A stretch of DNA of 64,000 nucleotides, taken from the NCBI RefSeq assembly GCF_029544075.1, contig NZ_JAJQJH010000010.1, positions 62,001 to 126,000 of the forward strand, in the 5' to 3' direction. Source of the stretch: Chromohalobacter canadensis (GTDB lineage: Bacteria > Pseudomonadota > Gammaproteobacteria > Pseudomonadales > Halomonadaceae). The position numbers and the translations under genes are program-made. Positions 43,827 to 51,984 of the stretch are shown here, in pieces. A model generated the notes under the pieces. That model worked only from the letters and a program-made list of their open reading frames with translations, searched no databases and was not told where the DNA came from. Position 1 is the first letter of the stretch. Every line of letters begins with the position of its first letter.

Positions 43827-44465
43827 TCAAACAACCCTTCTAAATGATTTTTTTGTAAAAATAAACCCGTTCCCAACATAAGTTAGCATTGGTATGTCTC
43901 CAGATGTATCACCATATGCGTACATTTCTATTGGGCTACAATTGACTTGCCACTTCATCACCCTCTTCAGCTTTTCCTTACCATGACAATTCTTTCCCTG
44001 AAACTTGCCTGATACATGGCCCTCCTTGCCAACTTCTAGCGCTGTGCAGATCACCTCCGAAAAACGTTCTCGCTTAGCCCACGACTTCAGGTAAACATTC
44101 ATCGAGGCACTCACCAGCACGCACTCATGGCCTTGATCCTGGTGCCATCTGAGACGCTCCATGCCTTCTGGGCGCAGCATGGTGGGGATCACTTCTTCAC
44201 TGAAACGCTCTCCAAGTGTAAAGAGTTCATCAATGTGGTACCCCCCTAAGTACTGTTTGAGCACGATTTGCTTGGCGATGTCGTTACGCAGTAGCTTCGC
44301 ATAATAAGCACCGAGTACTGGGCTCAGCAGTGCAAGCTTGGCGTAGTAGATCGGTGTGCCGACGACGAACTTGAGAAACGGCATCAATGAATCACCGGTC
44401 GTCAAGGTTCCATCGAAGTCAAAAAACGCGACGGGACGAGCATCGAACTCAGGAAACTGATTCAT
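43827..44465 (-). CDS. HAD-IB family phosphatase
   Basis: A 212-residue phosphatase. Motif I FFDFDGTLT (residues 14-22), motif II VSASMN near 117, and motif IV YGDTSGDIPML near 186-196 are intact, with the cap region typical of the SerB-like IB subclass. In the polyprenyl-phospho-arabinose route the 5-phosphate of polyprenyl-phosphoryl-ribose 5-phosphate must be removed. HAD domains are also found fused to UbiA-type synthases of this pathway in some bacteria, to my knowledge, so that role is likely here. It overlaps the DprE2-like gene by 4 bases. Composition shifts toward AT along the gene. Confidence 0.82.
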   Translation of the reverse strand: MNQFPEFDARPVAFFDFDGTLTTGDSLMPFLKFVVGTPIYYAKLALLSPVLGAYYAKLLRNDIAKQIVLKQYLGGYHIDELFTLGERFSEEVIPTMLRPEGMERLRWHQDQGHECVLVSASMNVYLKSWAKRERFSEVICTALEVGKEGHVSGKFQGKNCHGKEKLKRVMKWQVNCSPIEMYAYGDTSGDIPMLTYVGNGFIFTKKSFRRVV

Positions 44466-45217
44466 AACGACATCCGTTTGAAGATAGCTTCAGGGATATG
44501 CTTGATGATCAGCATGATGCCCCACCAGAACCATGGCAGGTACACTTCGCCCTTGCCCTTCTGCATGGCCGTGATGATGCCTTTGGCGATCTGTTCAGGC
44601 TTGGCCCACAGCGGCCCACCTTTATCGAGCTCGGCGGTCATAGGGGTATCGACGAAACCGGGCTTGATGGTCACCACGTCGACATTGCTCTTGGCCAGCC
44701 GGTTGCGTAGGCCCTGGAGAAACAACGTGACCATGCCCTTGGCGGCGCCATAGACATAGTTGCTCTGCCGCCCCCGATCGCCGGCTACCGAGCTGATCAC
44801 GGCGATCACGCCGTACTGTTGCTGCTCGAACTGGTTGGCGAGCAGGGTCAGCAGATTGATCACGCTCAGGGCGTTGGTTTCGATCTCCTGGCGAGTCAAG
44901 GCGGCGTCCGACTGACAGGCCTGCTGGTCCGGCAGAGTGCCGTGGGCGATCAGCACGCCATCGATGCCGCCCAGCGCTCGCTCGCCAGCGTCGATAAGCC
45001 GAGCATGTTGATCGCTGTCGGTTAGATCGGCCGCACACCCATCGATCTGTTGCTGGTCGCTGGCCCGTACCTTGAGGTCATCAATAAGGGCCATCAGCTT
45101 GTCACGGTTGCGCCCCACGCAGTAGAGAGAGGCGCCCTGGGCAACCAGCTGCCGGGCGGTCTGCTCGGCAATGGCGGAGGTCGCCCCGAAGAGGATCACA
45201 CTATTGAGAGAGTTCAT
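44462..45217 (-). CDS. dprE2: DprE2-like SDR (decaprenylphosphoryl-2-keto-ribose reductase)
   Basis: A 251-residue SDR. It has an atypical cofactor loop, ILFGATSAIAEQTA (8-21), instead of TGxxxGIG, as DprE2 does. AVISSVAGDRGRQSNYVYGAAKG near 137-160 contains the Ser and YxxxK catalytic set, and VDVVTIKPGFVDTPM follows. The C-terminal hydrophobic tail IKHIPEAIFKRM matches the RHIPRSIFRKL tail of mycobacterial DprE2 as I remember it. It reduces the 2-keto intermediate to polyprenyl-phospho-arabinofuranose. The ATG at 45217 overlaps the dprE1 stop (ATGA), showing translational coupling of the epimerase pair. Confidence 0.88.
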   Translation of the reverse strand: MNSLNSVILFGATSAIAEQTARQLVAQGASLYCVGRNRDKLMALIDDLKVRASDQQQIDGCAADLTDSDQHARLIDAGERALGGIDGVLIAHGTLPDQQACQSDAALTRQEIETNALSVINLLTLLANQFEQQQYGVIAVISSVAGDRGRQSNYVYGAAKGMVTLFLQGLRNRLAKSNVDVVTIKPGFVDTPMTAELDKGGPLWAKPEQIAKGIITAMQKGKGEVYLPWFWWGIMLIIKHIPEAIFKRMSL

Positions 45218-46515
45218 GAGGTCACTCGCTGCCAGAATCGGGAAGAAAAGCCGGGGTCGATATAATCGCTGAAGGCTTCCCATTGGGTATAGCCGGACTG
45301 AAACAGGCTCGCCGGCATACGGGCGTCCTTGCCGGGGTAAAGGGTGCCGCCGGCCTCACGCACGATGGCATCCAACTCCTCGAGAAGGCGCAGGGTCTTG
45401 TTGCCCCGGTTGGGGAAATCCAGGGCCAGAGTGGTGCCGGGGCGCGGAAACGACAGCATGCCGAGCGAGGGCTTGTTCCCGAAGGTCTTGAGCACGGCAA
45501 GAAACGACCCCTCCCCGCGCCTGGCGATGGTATCGAGCAGCGCCGCGGTAGCGGCCTCGGCCTCGCGGGGCGGAATCACGCACTGGTACTGGTAGAAGCC
45601 ACGCCGCCCATAGATGCGGTTCCAGTCCTGAATGGCGTCGAGCGGGTAGAAGTACGGCACATAGTGGGTCAGTGACCCCTGGGGCTTCACAGGCTGTCGG
45701 TAGTAGAGGGTATTGAAGGCGCGCAGACTCAGGCCATTGACCAGCGAGAACGGTGGATCGACGGGGATCCGCTTGCCGCCCTCCTTGAACACCGGCAGCT
45801 CGGCCTGTGCCGCCGCATGCTGACCGGCCAGCAATATCCCCCGGCCCTGAGCCTTGCCCTTGGCCAGGCAGTCGATCCAGGCCACGGTATAGGGCCAGCG
45901 AGCCTCGGCACGACGGTTGAGCGCCCAGAACTCGTCGAGGTTGGCGAAGCGCTGCGACTCGACCCACATCCAAGGGTTCTGGATGGGCATCAGCTGCAGC
46001 TCGACCCATCGAATCAGCCCAGTCAGGCCCAGCCCGCCGATGGTTGCCGAGAACCAGCCATTGTCGTCCTCGGGCCGGCACACGATAACGCTGCCATCGC
46101 TGCGCCATACTTCCAGAGCACGGACGTGGTGACCGAAGCTGCCCACGGCATGGTGGTTCTTGCCATGCACATCGTTGGCGACAGCGCCGCCCACCGTGGC
46201 CAGGCGCGTCCCGGGCGTGCTGGGCAGAAACCAGCCTTGGGGCACCACCAGGGCAAGGAGCTCGGCCAGGGTCACGCCCGCCTCACAGCGCAACACACCA
46301 CGCTGTGGATCGAACTCGATGAAGCGGTCGAGCCCTCGAGTGAGCAGCAGCGTACCCTGTTCGGTCAGGCACACATCGCCATAGCTGCGCCCGCTGCCAT
46401 AAGCCAGCAACGGCCTGGGCAGGCTATCCGGCACGCCGGCGGAGCGTTGGGTCAACGCATGGACCGCATCGGGAACCACGCGCGGCAGACGGTTCCATGA
46501 ACGTGGGGCGGTCAT
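45214..46515 (-). CDS. dprE1: DprE1-like FAD oxidase (decaprenylphosphoryl-ribose 2-oxidase)
   Basis: A 433-residue VAO-fold flavoprotein. FAD-binding sequence GSGRSYGD lies at 40-47, and the highly characteristic VGGAVANDVHGKNHHAVGSFG at 108-128 matches mycobacterial DprE1. YQYQCVIP near 308 and YPGKDARM near 393 are conserved, with K396 at the position of the active-site Lys. The residue aligned with Cys387 of the M. tuberculosis enzyme is Ala364 (in LALDFP). It oxidises the 2-hydroxyl of polyprenyl-phospho-ribose. GGAGGAG precedes the ATG, which overlaps the stop of the preceding gene. Confidence 0.92.
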   Translation of the reverse strand: MTAPRSWNRLPRVVPDAVHALTQRSAGVPDSLPRPLLAYGSGRSYGDVCLTEQGTLLLTRGLDRFIEFDPQRGVLRCEAGVTLAELLALVVPQGWFLPSTPGTRLATVGGAVANDVHGKNHHAVGSFGHHVRALEVWRSDGSVIVCRPEDDNGWFSATIGGLGLTGLIRWVELQLMPIQNPWMWVESQRFANLDEFWALNRRAEARWPYTVAWIDCLAKGKAQGRGILLAGQHAAAQAELPVFKEGGKRIPVDPPFSLVNGLSLRAFNTLYYRQPVKPQGSLTHYVPYFYPLDAIQDWNRIYGRRGFYQYQCVIPPREAEAATAALLDTIARRGEGSFLAVLKTFGNKPSLGMLSFPRPGTTLALDFPNRGNKTLRLLEELDAIVREAGGTLYPGKDARMPASLFQSGYTQWEAFSDYIDPGFSSRFWQRVTS

Positions 46516-47483
46516 GCAGTCTCCTCCGCAGGTGATTCACCATGACGGCTGCGGATCAGCGCCACCAAGCCGATCATCACCGCAAACCACAGCGTTGCCA
46601 GGCGAATGAATACGGTCGCCGCGATGGCGGCGGGCATAGTCATGCCCTTGAGGACCAGCAGCGAAACCATCACCGCTTCAGCGCTCCCCAGACCGCCCGG
46701 TAGGAAGCTCAGGGCACCGGCCAGCATCGACAGCGCATAAACGAAGATGGCGAACGACAGGGAGATGTCGGCATCGAGCCAGCCCAGCATCCAGTAGAAA
46801 GCCAGCGCCTCCGCCCCCCAAGCGATCACACTGATCACGGTGGCTATGCCTAGAAGACCGGGGCGATGGCAGCGGCGCGCGCCCCCCAGCATTTCGCTGA
46901 CATGGGTCACCAAGGCCATCAGCTTGCCCTGGCGAGCCGAGGCCCAACGATGCAGCCGGTCCAGCAGGGTCTTGCTCGACAAGCAAGCCAGCACCACCAC
47001 GATCCCCAGTACCCCGGCAAGCACAATGCTCCGCGCCTGGGGGTATTGGGCCAGCCCCACCAGGGTGAGCAGCACGATGGCAACGAGGTCGGAAAGGCGC
47101 TCGCTGATGAAAGCAGCGAAGGTCGCCGGAAACGGTACCCCACGCTGCTTGAGGAGTACGCCCCTGAAAGCCTCCCCCGCCTTACCGGGCGTGGTGGTCA
47201 GGGCAAAGCCACTGAGATAGATTCGCAGGCTCGGCGGCCAGGCCACGCGATGGCCCAGCTGCGACAAGTAGAGCTGCCAGCGACAGAACCGCAGGGCGTA
47301 GTTCATCAGCGACAAGATCAGGGCGATCAGCGTACCTACCAGGCCAATCTGCACGAAAGCGGCTACCACCTCATTCCAGCCTCCCCACAGGGAAAACGCC
47401 AAATAGCCGGCGGTGGCGGCCACGATGGATAGGATCAGCGCCCGCAGCCGCCACCCTTCCAGGTAATTCACTGTCGCCGTCAT
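46512..47483 (-). CDS. UPF0104/LPG-synthase-TM family membrane protein, candidate lipid flippase
   Basis: A 323-residue protein with about eight membrane helices. Features of the AglD2/UPF0104 family include ALRFCRWQLYLSQLG near 63, FALTTTPGKAGEAFRGVLLKQRGVPF near 92-117 and FLPGGLGSAEAVMVSLLVLKG near 258-278. The start at 47483 forms an ATGA overlap with the UbiA gene. Related proteins are often encoded with polyprenyl-linked sugar pathways; moving polyprenyl-phospho-arabinose across the membrane is an inference. Confidence 0.8.
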   Translation of the reverse strand: MTATVNYLEGWRLRALILSIVAATAGYLAFSLWGGWNEVVAAFVQIGLVGTLIALILSLMNYALRFCRWQLYLSQLGHRVAWPPSLRIYLSGFALTTTPGKAGEAFRGVLLKQRGVPFPATFAAFISERLSDLVAIVLLTLVGLAQYPQARSIVLAGVLGIVVVLACLSSKTLLDRLHRWASARQGKLMALVTHVSEMLGGARRCHRPGLLGIATVISVIAWGAEALAFYWMLGWLDADISLSFAIFVYALSMLAGALSFLPGGLGSAEAVMVSLLVLKGMTMPAAIAATVFIRLATLWFAVMIGLVALIRSRHGESPAEETA

Positions 47484-48352
47484 GTTAAGACCCACAGGGT
47501 CGACCCCACCCAGCCCACGACCGTGGCCAACAGATGGCGGTCGATAACCAGGTCCTTGGCCGTATCATTGCCCTTGGACTTTTGATGCAGCAGGTAAAGA
47601 TAACGAAAGATGCCATACACTACGAAGGGTAGGGTGTAGATCAATCCATCACTGCCATGCAGGGCGATCGTCTTTGGGGAAACAGTATAGAGGCCGTAGG
47701 CAAGCACCGTGCATGCGGCAGTGACAGCGATGAACTGCTCAAGCATGGCCGGGCTATAGTCATCTAATACACGTCGGGTCAGCCCTCCGTTGCAGTGCTC
47801 GTTACTCTCCAGCATCAGTAATTCGGCGCGTCGCTTTGAGAAGCCCAGGAACAGCGTGACCATCAAACCGCACAGCAGCAGCCACGCGGATGGCGCGATG
47901 CCTAACCCCACCGTGCCGGCCAGAATGCGCAACATGAAGCCGGACGAGATCAAGAATACATCGAGGATCACGATGTGCTTAAGACGCCAGGAGTAAAAGA
48001 TGTTGATGACAAAGTAGGTTGCCACAAACAGAGTGACCCAGCCGCTAACCAACAGTGCTAGCATCATCGATGCGGCTATCAGCCCACCAAGCAGTCGTTT
48101 GGCCACACGCGTGGAAATGGCACCACTCGGCAAGGGACGACGACACTTCACCGGGTGGGCCCGATCCGCCTCGATGTCCATGATGTCGTTGAGCACATAC
48201 ACCGCACTCGCCATGCAGCAGAACGCCAGAAAGGCCATCAGCGCTTGAGAGAGTGTGAACAGATCCCACTGGTGGGCAAATAACGGCCCGACCAGCACAA
48301 AACCATTCTTGAGGTACTGGTGTGGCCTCACCAGCTTTATAACTGAGCGCAT
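47480..48352 (-). CDS. UbiA-family prenyltransferase, probable polyprenyl-phosphate phosphoribosyltransferase
   Basis: A 290-residue integral membrane protein. The first Asp motif NDIMDIEADRAHPVKCRRPL (about 57-76) and the RPHQYLKN opening near 9 are characteristic of decaprenyl-phosphate 5-phosphoribosyltransferase (Rv3806c/UbiA), which joins PRPP to polyprenyl phosphate. Quinone-type UbiA proteins have a different first loop. About nine helices are visible. The ATG is placed at 48352 with AGGG upstream; a GTG 75 bases earlier is an alternative start. It is the first gene of a five-gene chain with 4-base overlaps. Confidence 0.88.
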   Translation of the reverse strand: MRSVIKLVRPHQYLKNGFVLVGPLFAHQWDLFTLSQALMAFLAFCCMASAVYVLNDIMDIEADRAHPVKCRRPLPSGAISTRVAKRLLGGLIAASMMLALLVSGWVTLFVATYFVINIFYSWRLKHIVILDVFLISSGFMLRILAGTVGLGIAPSAWLLLCGLMVTLFLGFSKRRAELLMLESNEHCNGGLTRRVLDDYSPAMLEQFIAVTAACTVLAYGLYTVSPKTIALHGSDGLIYTLPFVVYGIFRYLYLLHQKSKGNDTAKDLVIDRHLLATVVGWVGSTLWVLT

Positions 48353-48487
48353 ATATAGAATCCCTGCGACGAGACATGGACTTGCTATCTTATTTAATCG
48401 ACCTCGAACCTCTAGAAATCCGCTCACAATAGCCTCGTTATCATTGCGTGAAATCGAATTCGACGGAGCTTTATAAAGTAGACAAGC

Positions 48488-50290
48488 TCACCCCATAATA
48501 TTGACAGAGGGACTTAACTCAGGCTCTAAAGAAGCCCGCACCTCGTCTGCTGCACGGTGCTGTAAGTCGGCCATTCTCGTAGCGTCTAATGTTAACATCT
48601 TATGCATTCTTATAATCATGAAAACTCTAAACGCGAGAACGTTACCATCGACTGATGGGCGAGCGACCGTATCACGCAGCCGGTTCTTTATTGAGGTAGG
48701 TAAAAGCGGGCTTACCAGTCCTTTTATGCTCCATTTTCTCGACTTGCCATTCCCAACTTTTATTTCACTAATAACTCTATCTGCAAAGCCAGACCCAAAC
48801 AGCTCAGCCGAGTAATCACTTATAATCTCTGATTTCATAAGGTCGACACACTCTTTCTCCCGGAGTATGTCTTCAGGATTAGCATTTGCGCATTTAATGG
48901 CAAATGGCACATTAGCTCCCATAGATTCAACTACACTCTTGAACAGATACTTGTCTTCCCTGAGGTCATCAGGCAAGCTTCTAACGACATCCAAAACTGA
49001 CTTGGAAAGCAGAGGGTTAATTTCCTCCAAATACGAAAATTTTATATCTGATAAGGCAGCAAATACGGTTGGCATACGATATTCTTGATGGACCCTATCC
49101 CGCCATGCATAAAGCGTTTCCTCTTCTTTTTTCTGCAACTCAACTGGAATCTCTTGAGAGGAAAAACCAAAATCATCAATAAATTTAGATAAGTTCTTAT
49201 AATCGTAACACAACCCAAAACCAACTATATTTTTGACATTCAATTCTGATGAAACAGGAAGCTCTCCAAAGCTTTCATCTCCTCTAATGGCTCCATCTAC
49301 CCCCTCATCATGGAGCTGCTTCCAGATATCCATGCCATCCATGTATCCAGCAATACGATCAACACGACCTTCACTGCAAAAAAGGAAGCGATCGAACACC
49401 ACCTCGAGTGGCTCTGGAGAAATATCTGTATGGTAGTATTTATGCTGAACTCCCACGGAGTGAGCTAGCTCCTTAGCCACATAGGCATCATTGTCTTTTT
49501 CATACTGCGATTTCTCTAGGCCCCACGTTATCGCCTTAAGATTATCGGGAGCCCCTATTGTATTTTTTATAAAAAACAAGATTCCTCGACTATCATACCC
49601 CCCGGATAGCGGTAGCACCCATCGCTCGAAATCGACACCCTTAAGAGACTCCATAGTTTGACTGATCGCATCACTCAATACTTTTTTATGGTCTTCCTTC
49701 TTACGACTAACCACGGAAAAGTTAATGGGTGTTTGAGTGATAGAGGTACGCCATGACTTCTTGTCAAGCGATAAAGAACTATCTACCGGGAGGCGTTCAA
49801 TCCTTTTATCCCAAGAAAACTGTGGACCCAACGAGCCTGTCGATAACATCCACGGGATCACTCTTTCATCAAACTCAAATGTCCCAAGAAACATGATTAT
49901 TGCACGTTGTGATGTTGATGCAATAAAAATCTCTTCATCATGGTAATACCAGACCGTTCTAGTCCCAACACAATCGCTTACCACTTCAAGCTCAGCCTCA
50001 TCCCCCCTAAACAATGCATAATTACCATCTGGATAGTTTTTCCCGGGTTCATCCCAGCGCACTTTGTGTTTTTCATATAGAAACCCCAAAAGCAAGCTCA
50101 TCCGGGACTCTTGGAGGGCACCACTATCCATGCATACAGCATATGCCACATCATCTTCGACACGGACTACATGAGGTTTCGGAACATCGATATTGTCAGG
50201 AACAAGCTGATTGCAAATTTCATTCAGCTTCTTCTTAGTATTGGGACTGAAACTAGAGTTTCGACTGCAAGCGTATAAAACCTTGGACAT
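48488..50290 (-). CDS. Asparagine-synthase-like amidotransferase of the EPS locus
   Basis: A 600-residue protein. The C-terminal synthetase domain has the ATP pyrophosphatase loop LPLSGGYDSRGI (227-238). The N-terminal half looks like a degraded class II glutaminase fold (PDGNYALFRGDEAELEVVSD, GTRTVWYY), but the protein begins MSKV and has no Cys at position 2, the nucleophile needed for glutamine hydrolysis. It may use free ammonia or another nitrogen donor. In polysaccharide loci such proteins often amidate uronic acids, and this window makes UDP-GlcA and UDP-GalA. It is AT-rich, with AAGGAAA upstream of the ATG. Confidence 0.8.
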   Translation of the reverse strand: MSKVLYACSRNSSFSPNTKKKLNEICNQLVPDNIDVPKPHVVRVEDDVAYAVCMDSGALQESRMSLLLGFLYEKHKVRWDEPGKNYPDGNYALFRGDEAELEVVSDCVGTRTVWYYHDEEIFIASTSQRAIIMFLGTFEFDERVIPWMLSTGSLGPQFSWDKRIERLPVDSSLSLDKKSWRTSITQTPINFSVVSRKKEDHKKVLSDAISQTMESLKGVDFERWVLPLSGGYDSRGILFFIKNTIGAPDNLKAITWGLEKSQYEKDNDAYVAKELAHSVGVQHKYYHTDISPEPLEVVFDRFLFCSEGRVDRIAGYMDGMDIWKQLHDEGVDGAIRGDESFGELPVSSELNVKNIVGFGLCYDYKNLSKFIDDFGFSSQEIPVELQKKEEETLYAWRDRVHQEYRMPTVFAALSDIKFSYLEEINPLLSKSVLDVVRSLPDDLREDKYLFKSVVESMGANVPFAIKCANANPEDILREKECVDLMKSEIISDYSAELFGSGFADRVISEIKVGNGKSRKWSIKGLVSPLLPTSIKNRLRDTVARPSVDGNVLAFRVFMIIRMHKMLTLDATRMADLQHRAADEVRASLEPELSPSVNIMG

Positions 50291-50350
50291 GAGGCTTTTC
50301 CTTATTGGTGCTGAACTTATAGCCTGAATGCAGGGATTAACCCCTATAGC

Positions 50351-51727
50351 TCATTTATCACCAGAGACCATACACATAACTCGAGAATTCATAGTACGAT
50401 TTATCAAGTTTTTTTTCGCATCACGGTCCCACCTAACCGCACAAAAGTAAATCCACAGCATCACCCCGCTATAAGCGACAATACCAATGATAGAAAATAT
50501 TGCGACTGCCCAGACATCACTATTTAGCCAATAGGCTCCGAGAAAAAAACCAGCAACTTTCCCGCCGGTACTTAAAACCTCATAAAAAAGCAGGCCACGT
50601 TGAATGCCTAAAACGGGCACTGCAGCATTACTTGGCTTATTAACTAGATTAAAAAAGAAGAAAAAAGCCAACCACCGAGCATACTCTCCCGCCACGCTCC
50701 ATTCAGCCCCAAACACTAAACTAAATATCCAAGGGCCAAAAAATATCACAATCGAAAACGGAATGACGCCAATTAAAGCTAATACACCTGTAGCTCGCAA
50801 AATGTGTTTAGAAAGATTCTCACTATTATGGGCTGCTTCCGTTATTCGAGAATAAAAAACGTCACTGACAGCCATACCAACCAAAGTAGTAGGCATACCC
50901 ATCACCATTCTGCTGAGCATGTAGAACCCTGCAGTGGACGGGCCGAAAAATGCAGCCAACATCAACATCGGAAAACTTTGCGATGCGGAGTTGATCATGA
51001 TTTGTGGAGCTCGGTACAGTGGAAAATCACGATGCCGACGAGCGAGTTCGATGATGCTAAATTTGGGTGCCTCTGAAGGTACACTGCGATCTATCGTAGT
51101 GCGCTGCCGGATTCCTATTAACATCAGCAATGCGTGCAACGCTTCTACTAAGGTTGCCAGCACAATAAGTACAGCGCCGATGGGGTTCACGAAACCGGCC
51201 AAGGCCCTGGCGCTATTCAGAGCACCGGAAGTTGCCAAGGCGGAACGAGCAATCACACCGAATTCTTTTTTGCGTATCAACCACTGCTGGGCTATCTGCT
51301 TCCAGGCCGCGAACAATACAGCCACAGGCAAAAAGTAGATAAAGTTGCCCACGCTTTCTATTTCCAAGAGTGAAATAAACTCTTCTCCCCCCATCCACAA
51401 ACCGAACGCCAATAAAGCCGCAATAACTACGGAGATATAAGCACTCAACTGTATAATCCCAAGGGCTTCTTCATCTCGTCGTGGTAAAACAATAGAAATC
51501 GGATAGGCAAGCGCGCCGACCGGAACCGCCACACCCAGTATGGCCATAAAAGTACCTTGCACACCGTATGCTTCAGGACCATAAAGGCGAGTAATAAGCG
51601 GTGCAAAAGCCATCGTGATCGCCTGCGCTCCTGCCGTCCCACTGGCAACGACAGCAACGCTTCTTACAAAGCCGCTGCGCCATACTTCATGGGTTTTCTG
51701 TCGCAATGTAATAACTAGGTTAAGCAT
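50351..51727 (-). CDS. wzx: Polysaccharide repeat-unit flippase, Wzx-like
   Basis: A 458-residue MATE/MVF-superfamily protein with about 12-13 membrane segments. VASGTAGAQAITMAFAPLITRLYGPEAYGVQGTFMA (about 28-63) is the typical start of Wzx/RfbX-type oligosaccharide exporters. It should move undecaprenyl-linked repeat units to the periplasm for the Wzy polymerase. The first half is moderately GC-rich and the second half AT-rich. The start is ATG with GAGA upstream. A 257-bp gap separates it from the preceding gene. Confidence 0.87.
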   Translation of the reverse strand: MLNLVITLRQKTHEVWRSGFVRSVAVVASGTAGAQAITMAFAPLITRLYGPEAYGVQGTFMAILGVAVPVGALAYPISIVLPRRDEEALGIIQLSAYISVVIAALLAFGLWMGGEEFISLLEIESVGNFIYFLPVAVLFAAWKQIAQQWLIRKKEFGVIARSALATSGALNSARALAGFVNPIGAVLIVLATLVEALHALLMLIGIRQRTTIDRSVPSEAPKFSIIELARRHRDFPLYRAPQIMINSASQSFPMLMLAAFFGPSTAGFYMLSRMVMGMPTTLVGMAVSDVFYSRITEAAHNSENLSKHILRATGVLALIGVIPFSIVIFFGPWIFSLVFGAEWSVAGEYARWLAFFFFFNLVNKPSNAAVPVLGIQRGLLFYEVLSTGGKVAGFFLGAYWLNSDVWAVAIFSIIGIVAYSGVMLWIYFCAVRWDRDAKKNLINRTMNSRVMCMVSGDK

Positions 51728-51984
51728 GCATATCTCTGCCTATCAGAAAGCCCGCCTAACTCACCGGGCCGCGAAAGAAAAGAAGATACCGAGTGGTTTT
51801 TATCTTGTAGAATCAGCATGCTCCTACCAAAACACGATTCAGGAAAGCCACTCGCCATAGGTGAAAGGCCATCCCTGAATGCCGCCTGCAACGGCTTTTT
51901 TCGTATCGAACTGAGCGGTGAACGCACCACAAGACCTGAACCGACAGCCTGCTCAGTCATTCAGGAGCATAAAAAATCAAGCGG
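51728..51984. other. Non-coding gap inside the EPS locus
   Basis: These 257 bp hold no gene I can support. Composition is closer to the GC-rich core than the AT-rich glycosyltransferase gene next to it. It may be leftover sequence from a gene replacement; no terminal repeats were seen. Confidence 0.35.

Noticed and set aside
51715-51960. 81-codon frame on the minus strand before wzx
   Set aside because: No ribosome site, no motif and low-complexity composition; it is better treated as non-coding.
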